Below, piece after piece: positions 55,032-64,000 of a DNA stretch of 64,000 nucleotides (position 1 is its first letter; every line of letters begins with the position of its first letter). Location: NCBI GenBank assembly GCA_963281255.1, contig OY725488.1, forward strand, positions 9,459,524 through 9,523,523, read 5' to 3'. Origin of the DNA: Aphrocallistes beatrix (taxonomy: Eukaryota > Porifera > Hexactinellida > Sceptrulophora > Aphrocallistidae). The position numbers were made by a program, and so were the translations under genes. The notes beneath the pieces are model-generated. The model saw only the letters and a program-made list of their open reading frames with translations, was not told the DNA's origin and made no database searches.

Positions 55032-57020
55032 ATGAGCAGAGTGGTGAACACGACACAAGCAGTGCTGTGGCTGGTGTCGGCTGCCTACCTCTCCGCCTTC
55101 CTCTCCCTCTTCTTCCAAGTCCCGGGCCTCTACGGACCCAGAGGAGTGCTGCCCGTGCACACGCAGCTCCCGCCCAACTCAGACCCCTTCCTGTCCAACT
55201 GGCAGTCCCGCCCCATGCTCCTCTGGCTCTCCTACGCGGCGGGACTGGACCCCTCCTCAGGAATGTTGATCCTAACTCTGGCGGGAACGGCGCTCAGATT
55301 CCTCACTCTGATCGCGCGTAAGGCGCGTTCCCCGCTCATTTACCTGGCGCTCTACCTGCTGTACTTGTCCCTGCACCAAGGGGGCGGGGTCTTCCTCTGG
55401 TTCCAGTGGGACACCCTGCTCCTGGAGACGGGCTTCCTGGCGGTCTTCCTCGCGCCCCTCGAGCCTCTCCTCCTGCTGCCCCCCGCCCTCAGGCCCTGGG
55501 ACCGCCTGAAGCTGTGAGTGGTCCGCTGGCTGGCCTTCAGACTCGTCTTCTGCTCGGGCGTCGTGAAGCTGAGCGCCGGGTGTTCCACGTGGTGGGGGCT
55601 CACGGCCCTCCAGACTCACTTCGAGTCGCAGTGCATCCCCTCACAGCTGGGATGGGCGCTGCATCAGATGCCTGAGTGGGTTCTGAGACTCTCCGTGGTG
55701 CTCACTTTCTTCACGGAGGTCGCGACCCCGCTCCTCTTCCTGGCGCCTTCCCGCCTCCTGAGAGTGGTGGCCTTCCTCTTCCAGTGCCTGCTCGTGCTCG
55801 GGATAAACCTGTCCGGGAACTACAACTTCTTCGGGATCCTCACGCTCGCCGTTTCCTTCGCTCTCCTGGACGATGACCTGCTGTCCCCCCTGTCCTCCAA
55901 GGGGCGCAGGGGGTGGCTGTCCCTCCTGGACTACACGGTGGTCTCCTCCCTGGCGCTGTCCGTGTGTGGGTACCAGCTGGTGTCCCTCTTCGGCCTCCAG
56001 CTGTCCCTGGAGCCTCTGCAGCTCAACTCCTCCGTCGCCTTCACGCAGGAGGAGTGGGACCAGTGGGTGGCCTGGGTGGTCCCGCTCACGGTCTGGACGG
56101 GACAACTCTAGCTCCTCTACGAGGTCTCCTCCGCCGTCCTCCGCTCGCTGCTGGAAGCCAGCGGACTGCTCTCCAAGCTCCTCAGTGTGTCCGCGTCCTG
56201 CGTCTACTCGGTGCTGGGTCTGCTCCTCTTCCTGCACTCCCTCCCCTCCTACGCCCAGATAGCCCCCCAGTTCCGCGCCTCTCTCCCCGCGGTCCTGCTC
56301 TCCTGGGAGCGGGCCCTCTTCCCGTACGGCGTCGCGTCCGCCTACGGACCCTTCAGACGCATGACCGGGGTGGGGGGTCGGCCTGAGGTGGTGCTGGAGT
56401 GGAGCGGCCAGCTGGAGGGGGACTGGCACGAGTTCGAGTTCCGCTACAAACCGGGAAACGTCTCAAGAGCGCCGCCGTTCCTGGCCCCGCATCAGCCCCG
56501 GCTGGACTGGCAGATGTGGTTCGCAGCGCTCTCCACCTATCAGCGCGCGCCCTGGGTGGTCCAGCTGATCAACAGACTCCTGCACAACGAGTCTACCGTC
56601 CGCGCTCTCCTCAAGAACCCGACCGACCGTCCAGAGTTCGTCCGCGCCTCTCTCTACCTCTACCACTTCGAGGGAGAGGGAGAGGACTGGTGGTGGAGGG
56701 AGAGGAAGGAGGGGTTCGTGCCTCCCCTCACACAGGACCACAAGACCGTGGTGGAGTTCCTGAAGAACGCCGGAATGTGGAGTGAGACCGCTGCTGGCGA
56801 CTCTGCTGCTGACAGATTAATCTACAAGTTCTATTGGTCAGTGCAGGACATGGTGTCTCCTCATGTGGCTATCTGGGCCGCATTCCTGCTGGCTCTCTCT
56901 GTTGTTACAGCAAGCTCTGCCACGGCTGGGTGTGGGAAATGTGTCGGTACGCTTGTGCCATTTGCGACACTTTTAAGTGTGGCAGCTGTCTGCTACCTCC
57001 TAGCTCGATCTGCTGGCTGA
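55032..57020 (+). pseudogene. lipase maturation factor 2-like, copy with two stops
   Basis: Exactly 1989 bp, like the intact gene, with no indel. Two Trp codons are stops: codon 162 TGA (55515-55517) and codon 360 TAG (56109-56111), both TGG with one G-to-A change. About 30 amino-acid changes spread over the protein (for example PSLLW to PMLLW, GCPAWW to GCSTWW, SPYG to FPYG) suggest relaxed constraint. The C-terminal LDWQMWFAAL region is intact. Start context and ~110 bp of 5' flank are shared with the intact copy. It would give a 161-aa product without the conserved core. Confidence 0.92.
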
Positions 57021-57534
57021 GATTAGAACTTGTTTACTTAGTTAGCCAATCAATTATGTTTCTTTAAGTATATGCAACTTTGGTAACTTCAGTTTTACGC
57101 GTCAGTTTACGATTCTATTAAATTAGAATACAATGTTTCTAAAAATAGATCTAATCATTCGTTTTTCTAGTGCATTATTTACTACAAAGCAAAATGAATC
57201 AAGGAAAATCTCTTTCCTCTTCATTAGATATATTTATACATATTTGAGCCGAGAATTCTAATCTAACTGACCTCCATTTCCAATACATATATTCGAGAAC
57301 AATTAATTATTTGAATACTTGAATACACATCTTGAAATCGGATAGAAAACTGATGACTTTGGTTATAGATTCAAACGATATAGAGTAGTACAGCCGTAGA
57401 TTGCAAAGTATAGCAACGTCAGTGAATTACAGAAGAACAACTTTGTAGCGACTTAAGTGTATATTTAATCTACTCATTAAATTAATGTTTGATTCCATCC
57501 CCGATTAATTATATTTTAAGAAAGCGGGTCAGTT
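57021..57534. other. 3' flank of the LMF2 pseudogene, duplicated
   Basis: Matches 27232-27755 with small indels. Nothing else seen. Confidence 0.55.
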
Positions 57535-57676
57535 TAGTAGAATTTAATTGTTCTCAACAAGAAAGGTACAGTTGAGTTAGATCAAGAATACAGCAATAAG
57601 CTTCTAACTACTCTAGAATGAGCTGAACTAGTGACAAGGTGTTAAAGAGTTAGTTAGTTGAGGGTGGAGTTGTCAT

Positions 57677-57826
57677 CTAACCTCCGATAGGCAAATCCAT
57701 AGGGTTAACCGGCAGATCGATACGTCCGATCGGTAGATCGATAGGGGTGAGCACATCGAGGTGTGTGGAGAGAACTTCCTTCCGAGAAGAGTTCTTGTTG
57801 GAAGAGCTGAGCTGTTTGCCAATCAT
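57677..57826 (-). CDS. 49-aa palindrome ORF, copy 2L
   Basis: Same frame length as the palindrome 1 ORFs. Starts MIGKQLSSSNKNSSRKEV; the repeat part is PIDLPI, GRIDLPV, NPMDLPIGG. It differs from copy 1L only in the repeat part: T to G, A to N and F to M. Unknown function. Confidence 0.6.
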   Translation of the reverse strand: MIGKQLSSSNKNSSRKEVLSTHLDVLTPIDLPIGRIDLPVNPMDLPIGG

Positions 57827-57931
57827 CTTACTGCTGAGTTAGTAGTTGAGAAGAGAGAGTAAAGTTGAGTGGAGTGGAGAGATGATTGGAGTGTATTCTT
57901 GATCGAACTGATCTCACTCCGAAACCGTTCT

Positions 57932-57939
57932 TATTTATA
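57932..57939 (-). promoter_or_regulatory. TATA box, palindrome ORF 2L
   Basis: TATAAATA on the minus strand with the same TATA-Inr-ATG spacing as in palindrome 1 (first T at 57939; ATG at 57826). Confidence 0.65.
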
Positions 57940-58093
57940 CTCGTGTGCGTTGCTAAGTTGCTGATTGAGGTATGCCGAGTGGCAGGCTTAATCCAATGCT
58001 GCATTGTAGAATGCCTGTCCACTTGAATTCAATGCATTGGATTCAGTCTGCCACTCGACATACCACAATCAGCAACTTAGCAACGCACACGAG

Positions 58094-58101
58094 TATAAAT
58101 A
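58094..58101 (+). promoter_or_regulatory. TATA box, palindrome ORF 2R
   Basis: TATAAATA from 58094, GATCAGTTCGATC Inr 30 bp downstream, ATG at 58207. Confidence 0.65.
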
Positions 58102-58206
58102 AGAATGGATTCGGAGTGAGATCAGTTCGATCAAGAATACACTCCAATCATCTCTCCACTCCACTCAACCTTACTCTCTCTTCTCAACCACTAACTCAGC
58201 AGTAAG

Positions 58207-58356
58207 ATGATTGGCAAACAGCTCAGCTCTTCCAACAAGAACTCTTCTCGGAAGGAAGTTCTCTCTACACACCTCGATGTGCTCACCCCTATCGATCTAC
58301 CGATCGGACTTATCGATCTGCTGGTTAACCCTATGGATTTACCTATCGGAGGTTAG
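58207..58356 (+). CDS. 49-aa palindrome ORF, copy 2R
   Basis: Starts MIGKQLSSSNKNSSRKEV and ends PMDLPIGG; the middle reads PIDLPI, GLIDLLV, N. Against copy 2L it has R to L and P to L in the second repeat, so the two arms are not fully homogenised here. Frame length is conserved. Unknown function. Confidence 0.6.
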   Translation: MIGKQLSSSNKNSSRKEVLSTHLDVLTPIDLPIGLIDLLVNPMDLPIGG

Positions 58357-58582
58357 ATGACAGCTCCACCCAACAACTAACTCACTAACACCTTGTCACT
58401 AGTTCAGCTCATTCTAGAGTAGTTAGAAGCTTATTGCTGTATTCTTGATCTAACTCAACTGTACCTTTCTTGTTGAGAACAAATTAAATTCTACTAAACT
58501 GACCCGTTTTCTCTAATTGGGAATTTATGGTGAATATGGTAACTTGGTAACTTAGGGAACTAGCTTGCTATCTTACTACGAC

Positions 58583-58627
58583 GCAGTGTCCGCAAGCCGC
58601 GCAGCGCAAGTAAACGATGCGCGCTTG
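58583..58627 (+). mobile_element. solo Helentron-like 3' end
   Basis: GTGTCCGCAAGCCGCGCAGC followed by GCAAGTAAACGATGCGCGCT matches the GC-rich termini at 12674, 31755, 43459 and 61836. No body is attached; the paralogous place near 28800 lacks it. Confidence 0.6.
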
Positions 58628-58921
58628 TATACTAGAAATTGAGTTAAGGTATGTTTTAAGAATTCTAGTTAGATTTTCCAGATTTCACACAACCGTGACT
58701 TAAGTTATAATAGTAAGACCAGTTCACTTCAAGGAAAATGTGAGCATGGATGTCATCGAAGTATTTGAAAGTTAAAAAAAAATATTTTAGAAACTGTAGT
58801 CCAATGTAAGATTATAATATTTCACTGGGATGTTATTATGCAATGAGTTGAACTGCTTAATTCTCTGTAGAGCAAACTTAATATTTTTATCTGTTCATAA
58901 TTGGAATACTTACAAAGAAAT

Positions 58922-60199
58922 ATGGCAACAGCAGATCCAGGATCTGGTCCTGTTAGTTTATTCGGAGTGAGGAACAAACTCCAGAGTAAAATGAACTCGT
59001 TTAGAGAAATGATTGAAAGGAAGAAGTTGCAAGTACGAAGAGTGAGCAAAGAAATGAGAAGTCTTATCGAAAAGAAAGAAGAAGAAATATTCCGAGAATT
59101 GGATTCTATTTGGGAAGAAGTGAATACTAAAATGGAGAAGAAGAAAGCTGAAACTCGAAAAAACTCGAAAAAATGGAAGAGCACAGGAAAGGATTGGAAA
59201 ATATTTTTCGCGAACTAAATCCTACTTCTATCACATTTTCTCAATTTTCTGATACCATTCATTCTGTAAAAAGGGAAATGGATATTGATATTCCTAATGT
59301 GAAGTTAACGTGGAGAATGAATGAATTGAAAGATTGTATAAATAGAATGTGTCGTTGTGATCAACAGATTCTAGTTTATAGCGAAGATACTCGGTATCAA
59401 CTTAAATGGAGTAAATGTGAGGAAGGAAGAGGAAACAATCAACTCCATCATCCATGTGGTGTAGCGACTAATCCTATGAATGAGAATATTTGTGTAGCTG
59501 ACCAATGGAATCACAGAGTTCAGATTTTCTCTAGAGAAGGAGAATGGATCAGATCTGTGAAAGATGACGAAATGAAATATCCACAAAATATTCTATTTCA
59601 CAACCAATCAATTTACGTACAATGTAGTGAAGCAATTCTGAAATTGAATGAATCCGCTGAGAAGAAAGAAAAGTCTAAATCTTATGATTTTAGTCTCGGA
59701 GGTATCTGTACAGATAATATTCATATTTATGTCGGTCAATGTGAGGGAATGAATCTAATAGTGTTAACTCTAGATTTGATTGAAGTAAACAGAATGTCTC
59801 TCAAGACTGAATTCTGTCAACAAGATACTGAAATCAGAGATATATCTCTATCTCAAGAATTGTTTTACATTTTGCTGTTCAAAAATGAATTTCCAATTCA
59901 AGCATTTTCTAGAGAAGGCATTCTGACAAGATGTGTTGTTAATAAAGATAGCATTAACTGTGTTTTTTTGTTTCTGTCTAGATCAGCAATGCAACATCTT
60001 AGTAGCAGACAATGGAGACTCTAAAGTGAAGATATTTTCCAATGAAGGAGAGCTACTCGCTCAGTTCGGTGAGAAAGGATCTGAGAAAGGACAGTTCTCT
60101 AGTCTTTCTGGTATTTCTCTTTTTCAGCATGATTGTATCATTACAACAGATAATGTAAAGAGCAGAGACAAACTTCAACTTTTCTATCCTATTTATTGA
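58922..60199 (+). pseudogene. coiled-coil/NHL gene copy N8, two frameshifts
   Basis: ATG at 58922 with the usual MATADPGSGPVSLFGV. One A lost near 59160 (ACTCGAAAAAACTCG for ACTCAGAAAAAACTCG) and one T gained in a run near 59966 (GTGTTTTTTTG). Otherwise homologous to the common end. It is the paralogue of N1 in the duplicated block, but keeps its 3' end and lacks the hAT insertion upstream. Variable residues: HH-P with C, SE, CE, N, NVKS. The start was chosen at MATADP, since the upstream open codons begin at TTG. Confidence 0.85.
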
Positions 60200-60272
60200 A
60201 TAACTGGCACCAAGGAGATAGTTGTAAATTTAGAAAAATTTTTTTTTCATTTGCTATGTAGTAGTATTATTG

Positions 60273-60349
60273 TATAGGGTGACCCATAAGTTCTGTTACA
60301 AGCTTTATACCTAATGAAGCTTGTAACAGAACTTATGGGTCACCCTATA
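60273..60349. repeat. 77-bp hairpin with perfect 33-bp arms
   Basis: Arms 60273-60305 and 60317-60349 are exact reverse complements, starting TATAGGGTGACCCATAAG, with an 11-bp spacer. The ends resemble the CAGGGTGTC ends of the MITEs at 3340 and 30471, so it is probably a minimal mariner-type MITE that has lost its interior. It lies about 75 bp after the N8 stop, so an N8 transcript could carry the hairpin in its 3' UTR. Confidence 0.85.
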
Positions 60350-60922
60350 TATTAACGAAAACCTAAACGGGAAGGAGATAAGCCTGGGATATCCTATGTT
60401 ATAATCGTAGCTTCACATTTAATAGAAAGTTTATTTCTAATTGGGAGATCCAGATTTCATTCCTTACTGGAGTCTTAGTAATGTTCTGTCCCAATTAAGA
60501 ATATACCTACTTAATGCAAAATAATAGAATAATCTTGCATTCCAAAAAATCCTACTTAGTGCACCAAAGTAAGCATCAAAACATTTTCATTTACAATTTC
60601 TTTGGGGTCTACTAGCAATTTCGGGGTTACATATGGAGAGTATGAGAACAAATTTATTTTGTTCTTAGATTAATCAAGAAATTTATCATTTAATTATCAT
60701 AATGCGCCTATTTTTGACAGAATTTGCAATCAAAGCATAGAGATACTTTATAACTGACCTCAAATTAGTTAGTCCACATTGAAACTCTTCTCAGCTTTGA
60801 TATTTTAAGTTGGCTAATTATTTGTTCATATCCCAATTTTGTAGCGCCAGCTAAGAATATTATTACTCAGCGCAGAACAGTAACACAATCTACATTGTAA
60901 TATCTTTATCATATTGTAGGAA
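60350..60922. other. noncoding, nothing recognised
   Basis: AT-rich DNA with no frame or repeat that I can support. Confidence 0.5.
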
Positions 60923-61836
60923 TTATCTTATATATTAAAACGCTAGGATTTTTGTTTGTTTGTATGTTTGTCCGAATTGATTGAAAAATTGGCAAGTCGT
61001 GGAGATATGAAAATTGGCATGTAGGTGTCAAATGATATTACTACGATTAAGTTCTAAGATCTAAGGAAATTTTCACATCTCTGCAAAAAAAATGGAAAAC
61101 GATTTTTCGCACCTTTTCTATACAAAACAAATGACTACACTATCACAATAGAAATCATTGTACAAGTACGACACTACAATAAATAGATCGTCATTGTTAT
61201 TAATAATACTTCAAAGCCAATACTTATGTTTGATATCTTAAATGTATCATAGTGTATGGCTATAAAAAATATAATCTGCATATTTTCACACCATTTGATG
61301 AATTTTGAAAATAATGCTAGAGAATAGCTTCCAACGGGTGACTTGAGGTTTTCAGGGGTGTAGATTTCGAATATCATATTTTCAGATGTATATGATAAAT
61401 TGTTTGTTTACTTTTGTTTACATTGGATACATATTACATAAAGTAAACAAATCTCAAAAATATGCCAGAAACTTGCTTTAAACGGTTGACATGGGGTTTT
61501 CAGGGTTCTAAATTTTGAATATCATATTTTCGAGTAAATTTGATATCAATCTTTTTACTTTTGTTTACAAAAGTTACATAAAGTAAACAAATTACAAAAA
61601 TGGGCTAGAGTCTAGCTTCTAACGGTTGACATGGGGTTTTTAGTGCTGTAGATTTTGAATATTATATTTTCGGATCTATATGAGAAATTATTCGTCGACC
61701 TTTGTTTACAATATTTATTTAAATGAAAAGAAAATCCAAAATATGTTTGATTGAGTGACTCCAGGGGCCCGCAGGGTGACTCTGCGGACAAGCAGTGTCT
61801 GCAAGCCGCGCAGCGCAAGCAAGCGAAGCGCGCTTG
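60923..61836 (+). mobile_element. Helentron-like element H4
   Basis: 5' end TATCTTATATATTAAAACGC, body GAATTGATTGAAAAATTGGC, about three ~141-bp tandem units with ACGGTTGACATGGGGTTTT and TAAACAAA words (61320-61740), 3' end GCAAGCAAGCGAAGCGCGCT. It is the same subfamily as H3, opposite orientation, with fewer internal units. Confidence 0.6.
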
Positions 61837-62558
61837 TTGTATGTAAAATTATGAATAATCTAGTTCACCAAAAATAACAAATTTAATGTTTTTTATCAAT
61901 TTAATGCAATGAAAATCTAGAGTCTACTCTTTCTAATATACGTAAAATATGAAATATTTAATCAAAATATATGATATATTTATTACCGGGTAAATTAAAA
62001 AAATACTCGATATTCCAGACTTTTTGCCGGTACTATATATATGTATGTATGTATGTTCGCGAAACTTCAATAAAGGCCATTCAAACAGCTAAAATTTCGC
62101 ATATTATAAAGTCAATGGCATTTATTTGTTCAAATAGAAACTGAATTTATAACAGATACAAATTCATTTTCTACACAATCATTGAACTAACTATACAGGT
62201 TTTTAACTGAATAATTCTCCATCAAGGTTACATATTCCAATATTCAATACCGTATACCACAGTCACACGTCATCACACCCTATATAAGATAGCATTAGTG
62301 GTATAATGTGGTACAATTAAACATATTTAAGCTTAGGGAGCGATTCGGTTGAAAGACTACATGTAGAAGTGAATAGAGAATACGAATTTGAAGCTAAATT
62401 AAGTACGTATATTGTACCAATGAAGCTATAAAAGATTTGCATTGAAAATATTTGTGTTACGAATAATTTTAGCTGAACCTTGAATTGCTTAATTCTCTGT
62501 AGAGCAACCTTAATCTATTTGATCTGTTCATAATTGGAATAGTTACAAGCAGATAATA
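61837..62558. other. upstream region of NHL copy N9
   Basis: The stretch 62085-62480 is paralogous to 30355-31830 without the MITE and Helentron-like insertions found there, so it serves as an empty site for both. The conserved TGCTTAATTCTCTGTAGAGC leader precedes N9. A GTATGTATGTATGT microsatellite lies near 62042. Confidence 0.6.
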
Positions 62559-63823
62559 ATGGCAACAGCAGATCCAGGATCTGGTCCTGTTAGTTTATTC
62601 GGAGTGAGTAACAAACTCCAAAATAAAATGAACTCGTTTAGGGAAGTGATTGTAAGGAAGAAGTCTGAAATTAGAAAAGTGAGCAAAGAAATGAGAAGTC
62701 TTATCGAAAAGAAAGAAGAATCAATAATCAGAGAATTAGACACCATCTGGGAAGAAGTGAATGCTAGAATGGAGGAAAAGAAAAGTGAAATTCAGAAAAA
62801 GCTGGAAACAATTGAAAAGCACAGGAAAGAAATGGAAAATATTTTTTATGAATTGAAGCCCACTACAACTCCATTTTCTCAAATTTCTGATGCCACTGAT
62901 TCAGTAAAAAGAGAAATGGACATTGATATTCCTAATGTGAAGTTAACGTGGGGAATGGATGAATTGAAAGATTGTATAAATAGAATGTGTCTTTGTGATT
63001 AACAGATTCTAGTTTATAATGAAGATACTCGGTATCAACTGAAATGGAGTAAATGCGAGGAAGGAAGTGGAGACAATCAACTCTATCGTCCATGTGGTAT
63101 AACGACTAATCCTATGAATGAGAATATTTATGTAGCTGACCAATCGAATCACAGAGTTCAGATTTTCTCTAGAGAAGGAGAATGGATCAGATCTGTGAAA
63201 GATGACGAAATGAAATATCCACAAAATATTCTATTTCACAACCAATCAATTTACGTGCAATGTAGGAAAGTAATTCTGAAATTGAACGAATCCACTGAGA
63301 AGAAAGAAAAGTCTAAATCTTATGATTTTAGTCTCGGAGGTATCTGCACAGATAATATTTATATTTATATCGGGAAATATAGCGGAATGAATCTAATAGT
63401 GTTAACTCTAGATTTGATAGAAGAAAACAGAATATCTCTCAAGACTGAATTCTGTCAACAAGATCTCGAATCACTGATATATCTCTATCTCAAGAATTGT
63501 TCTACATTTTGCTAATCAATACTGAATTCCCAATTCAAACATTTTCTAGAGAAGGCATTCTGACAAGATGTGTTGTTAAGAAAGATCTCATTAATGGTGC
63601 TTATTGTTTCTGTCTAGATCAGCAACACAATATCTTAGTAGCAGACTGTGGAGACTCTAAAGTGAAGATATTTTCCAATGAAGGGAAGCTACTCACTCAT
63701 TTCGGTGAGAAAATTACGTGGTCATATCTTTCTGGCATTTCTCTTTTTCAACATGATTGTATCATTACAACAGATTATGCGAGGACCCGAGACAAACTTC
63801 AACTTTTCTATCCTATTTACTGA
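62559..63823 (+). pseudogene. coiled-coil/NHL gene copy N9, stop plus frameshift
   Basis: Open from MATADPGSGPVSLFGV to codon 147, where CAA is TAA (63000-63002). The same frame then resumes, and near 63465 a base is lost (AGATCTCGAATCAC for AGATACTGAAATCAG). The last part is open to LQLFYPIY but lacks part of the KGSEKGQF segment. Variable residues: YR-P with C, RK, YS, C, YART. Confidence 0.85.
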
Positions 63824-64000
63824 ACAATGGTGTTTTTCTTATTTAAACTTCTTCTTTATTATTTTTGTTCTTATGGTTATTTTCTCTGTTCTTATCTCTC
63901 TTTTTATGTTTAAATCCAATTTATAACATTAATTTCCCTATCGACGCCTTTACTAGCTTCTCTCGATTAAACTTATTCGTCTAAAAATATTCTGTACTCA
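63824..64000. other. 3' flank of N9
   Basis: T-rich 3' flank ending TATCGACGCCTTTACTAGCT, shared with the other NHL copies (CGACGCCATTGCTAGCTTCT). The array probably continues past the window. Confidence 0.55.

Larger units (their letters stand above)
57535..58506. repeat. 972-bp palindrome 2 with inverted loop
   Basis: Arms 57535-57999 and 58034-58506 are near-perfect reverse complements and match palindrome 1. The 34-bp loop (58000-58033) aligns with palindrome 1 only when reverse-complemented (TAGAATGCCTGTCCACTTGA here, its complement there). Confidence 0.9.

Noticed and set aside
55515-56111. A-to-I editing as the main explanation of the LMF2 stops
   Set aside because: Possible in principle for TGA and TAG, but about 30 other amino-acid changes point to ordinary relaxed decay. 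Kept only as a testable aside.
1-64000. tRNA, rRNA or other structured RNA genes
   Set aside because: I looked for cloverleaf arms and conserved boxes while reading and saw none I could defend; a covariance-model scan would be decisive.

Overview
This is animal genomic DNA, not bacterial or viral. It holds single-exon eukaryotic genes (PHYHD1-like dioxygenase, LMF2-like lipase maturation factor, Rab-like protein, coiled-coil/NHL proteins) in AT-rich, transposon-crowded DNA with 200 N at one assembly gap. Families of coiled-coil NHL proteins, P-element-like THAP transposons, hAT and Tc1/mariner-type MITEs and Helentron-like elements fit an invertebrate metazoan. A sponge or another early-branching animal is my guess; nothing here proves it. 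Genes with visible open frames have no introns inside them, which is unusual for animals.

Layout. (1) 0-9.5 kb: a secreted protein gene with a TATA box (minus strand), several small TIR elements, a 113-bp direct repeat pair, and a Rab-like gene that has lost key GTPase residues. (2) 9.6-21.8 kb: a cluster of five class I SAM-methyltransferase copies (three intact, one truncated at a GA microsatellite, one running into the N gap). It was made by duplication of a block holding a divergent pair, and is broken up by nested MITEs, Helentron-like DNA and hAT elements. (3) 21.8-24.5 kb: a THAP-domain transposon nested in a MITE, directly upstream of a PHYHD1-like gene; a second same-orientation copy of that MITE lies just downstream. 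(4) 25.2-30.3 kb: an intact GC-rich LMF2-like gene, then a 983-bp near-perfect palindrome with two divergent 49-codon ORFs under TATA+Inr promoters, then an NHL pseudogene. (5) 32-54.8 kb: a tandem array of NHL genes about 4 kb apart. (6) 54.9-60.2 kb: a second copy of block 4, in which LMF2 carries two nonsense codons with no indel. (7) 60.2-64 kb: Helentron-like DNA and a ninth NHL copy.

Two systems deserve most attention. The nine NHL copies are nearly identical except at a few adjacent codons at the same place in successive propeller blades, where almost every copy differs by amino acid. That looks like diversification of one face of the propeller, and only one copy (53497-54780) has a fully open frame. 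The two palindromes carry four copies of an unrecognised 49-aa ORF, each with a canonical TATA-30 bp-Inr promoter, and the central loop is inverted between the two palindromes, showing arm-to-arm recombination.

How the parts work together: the window does not look like a functional operon or pathway. It looks like a fast-duplicating region where palindromes, tandem copies and mobile elements drive birth, conversion and decay of small gene families.
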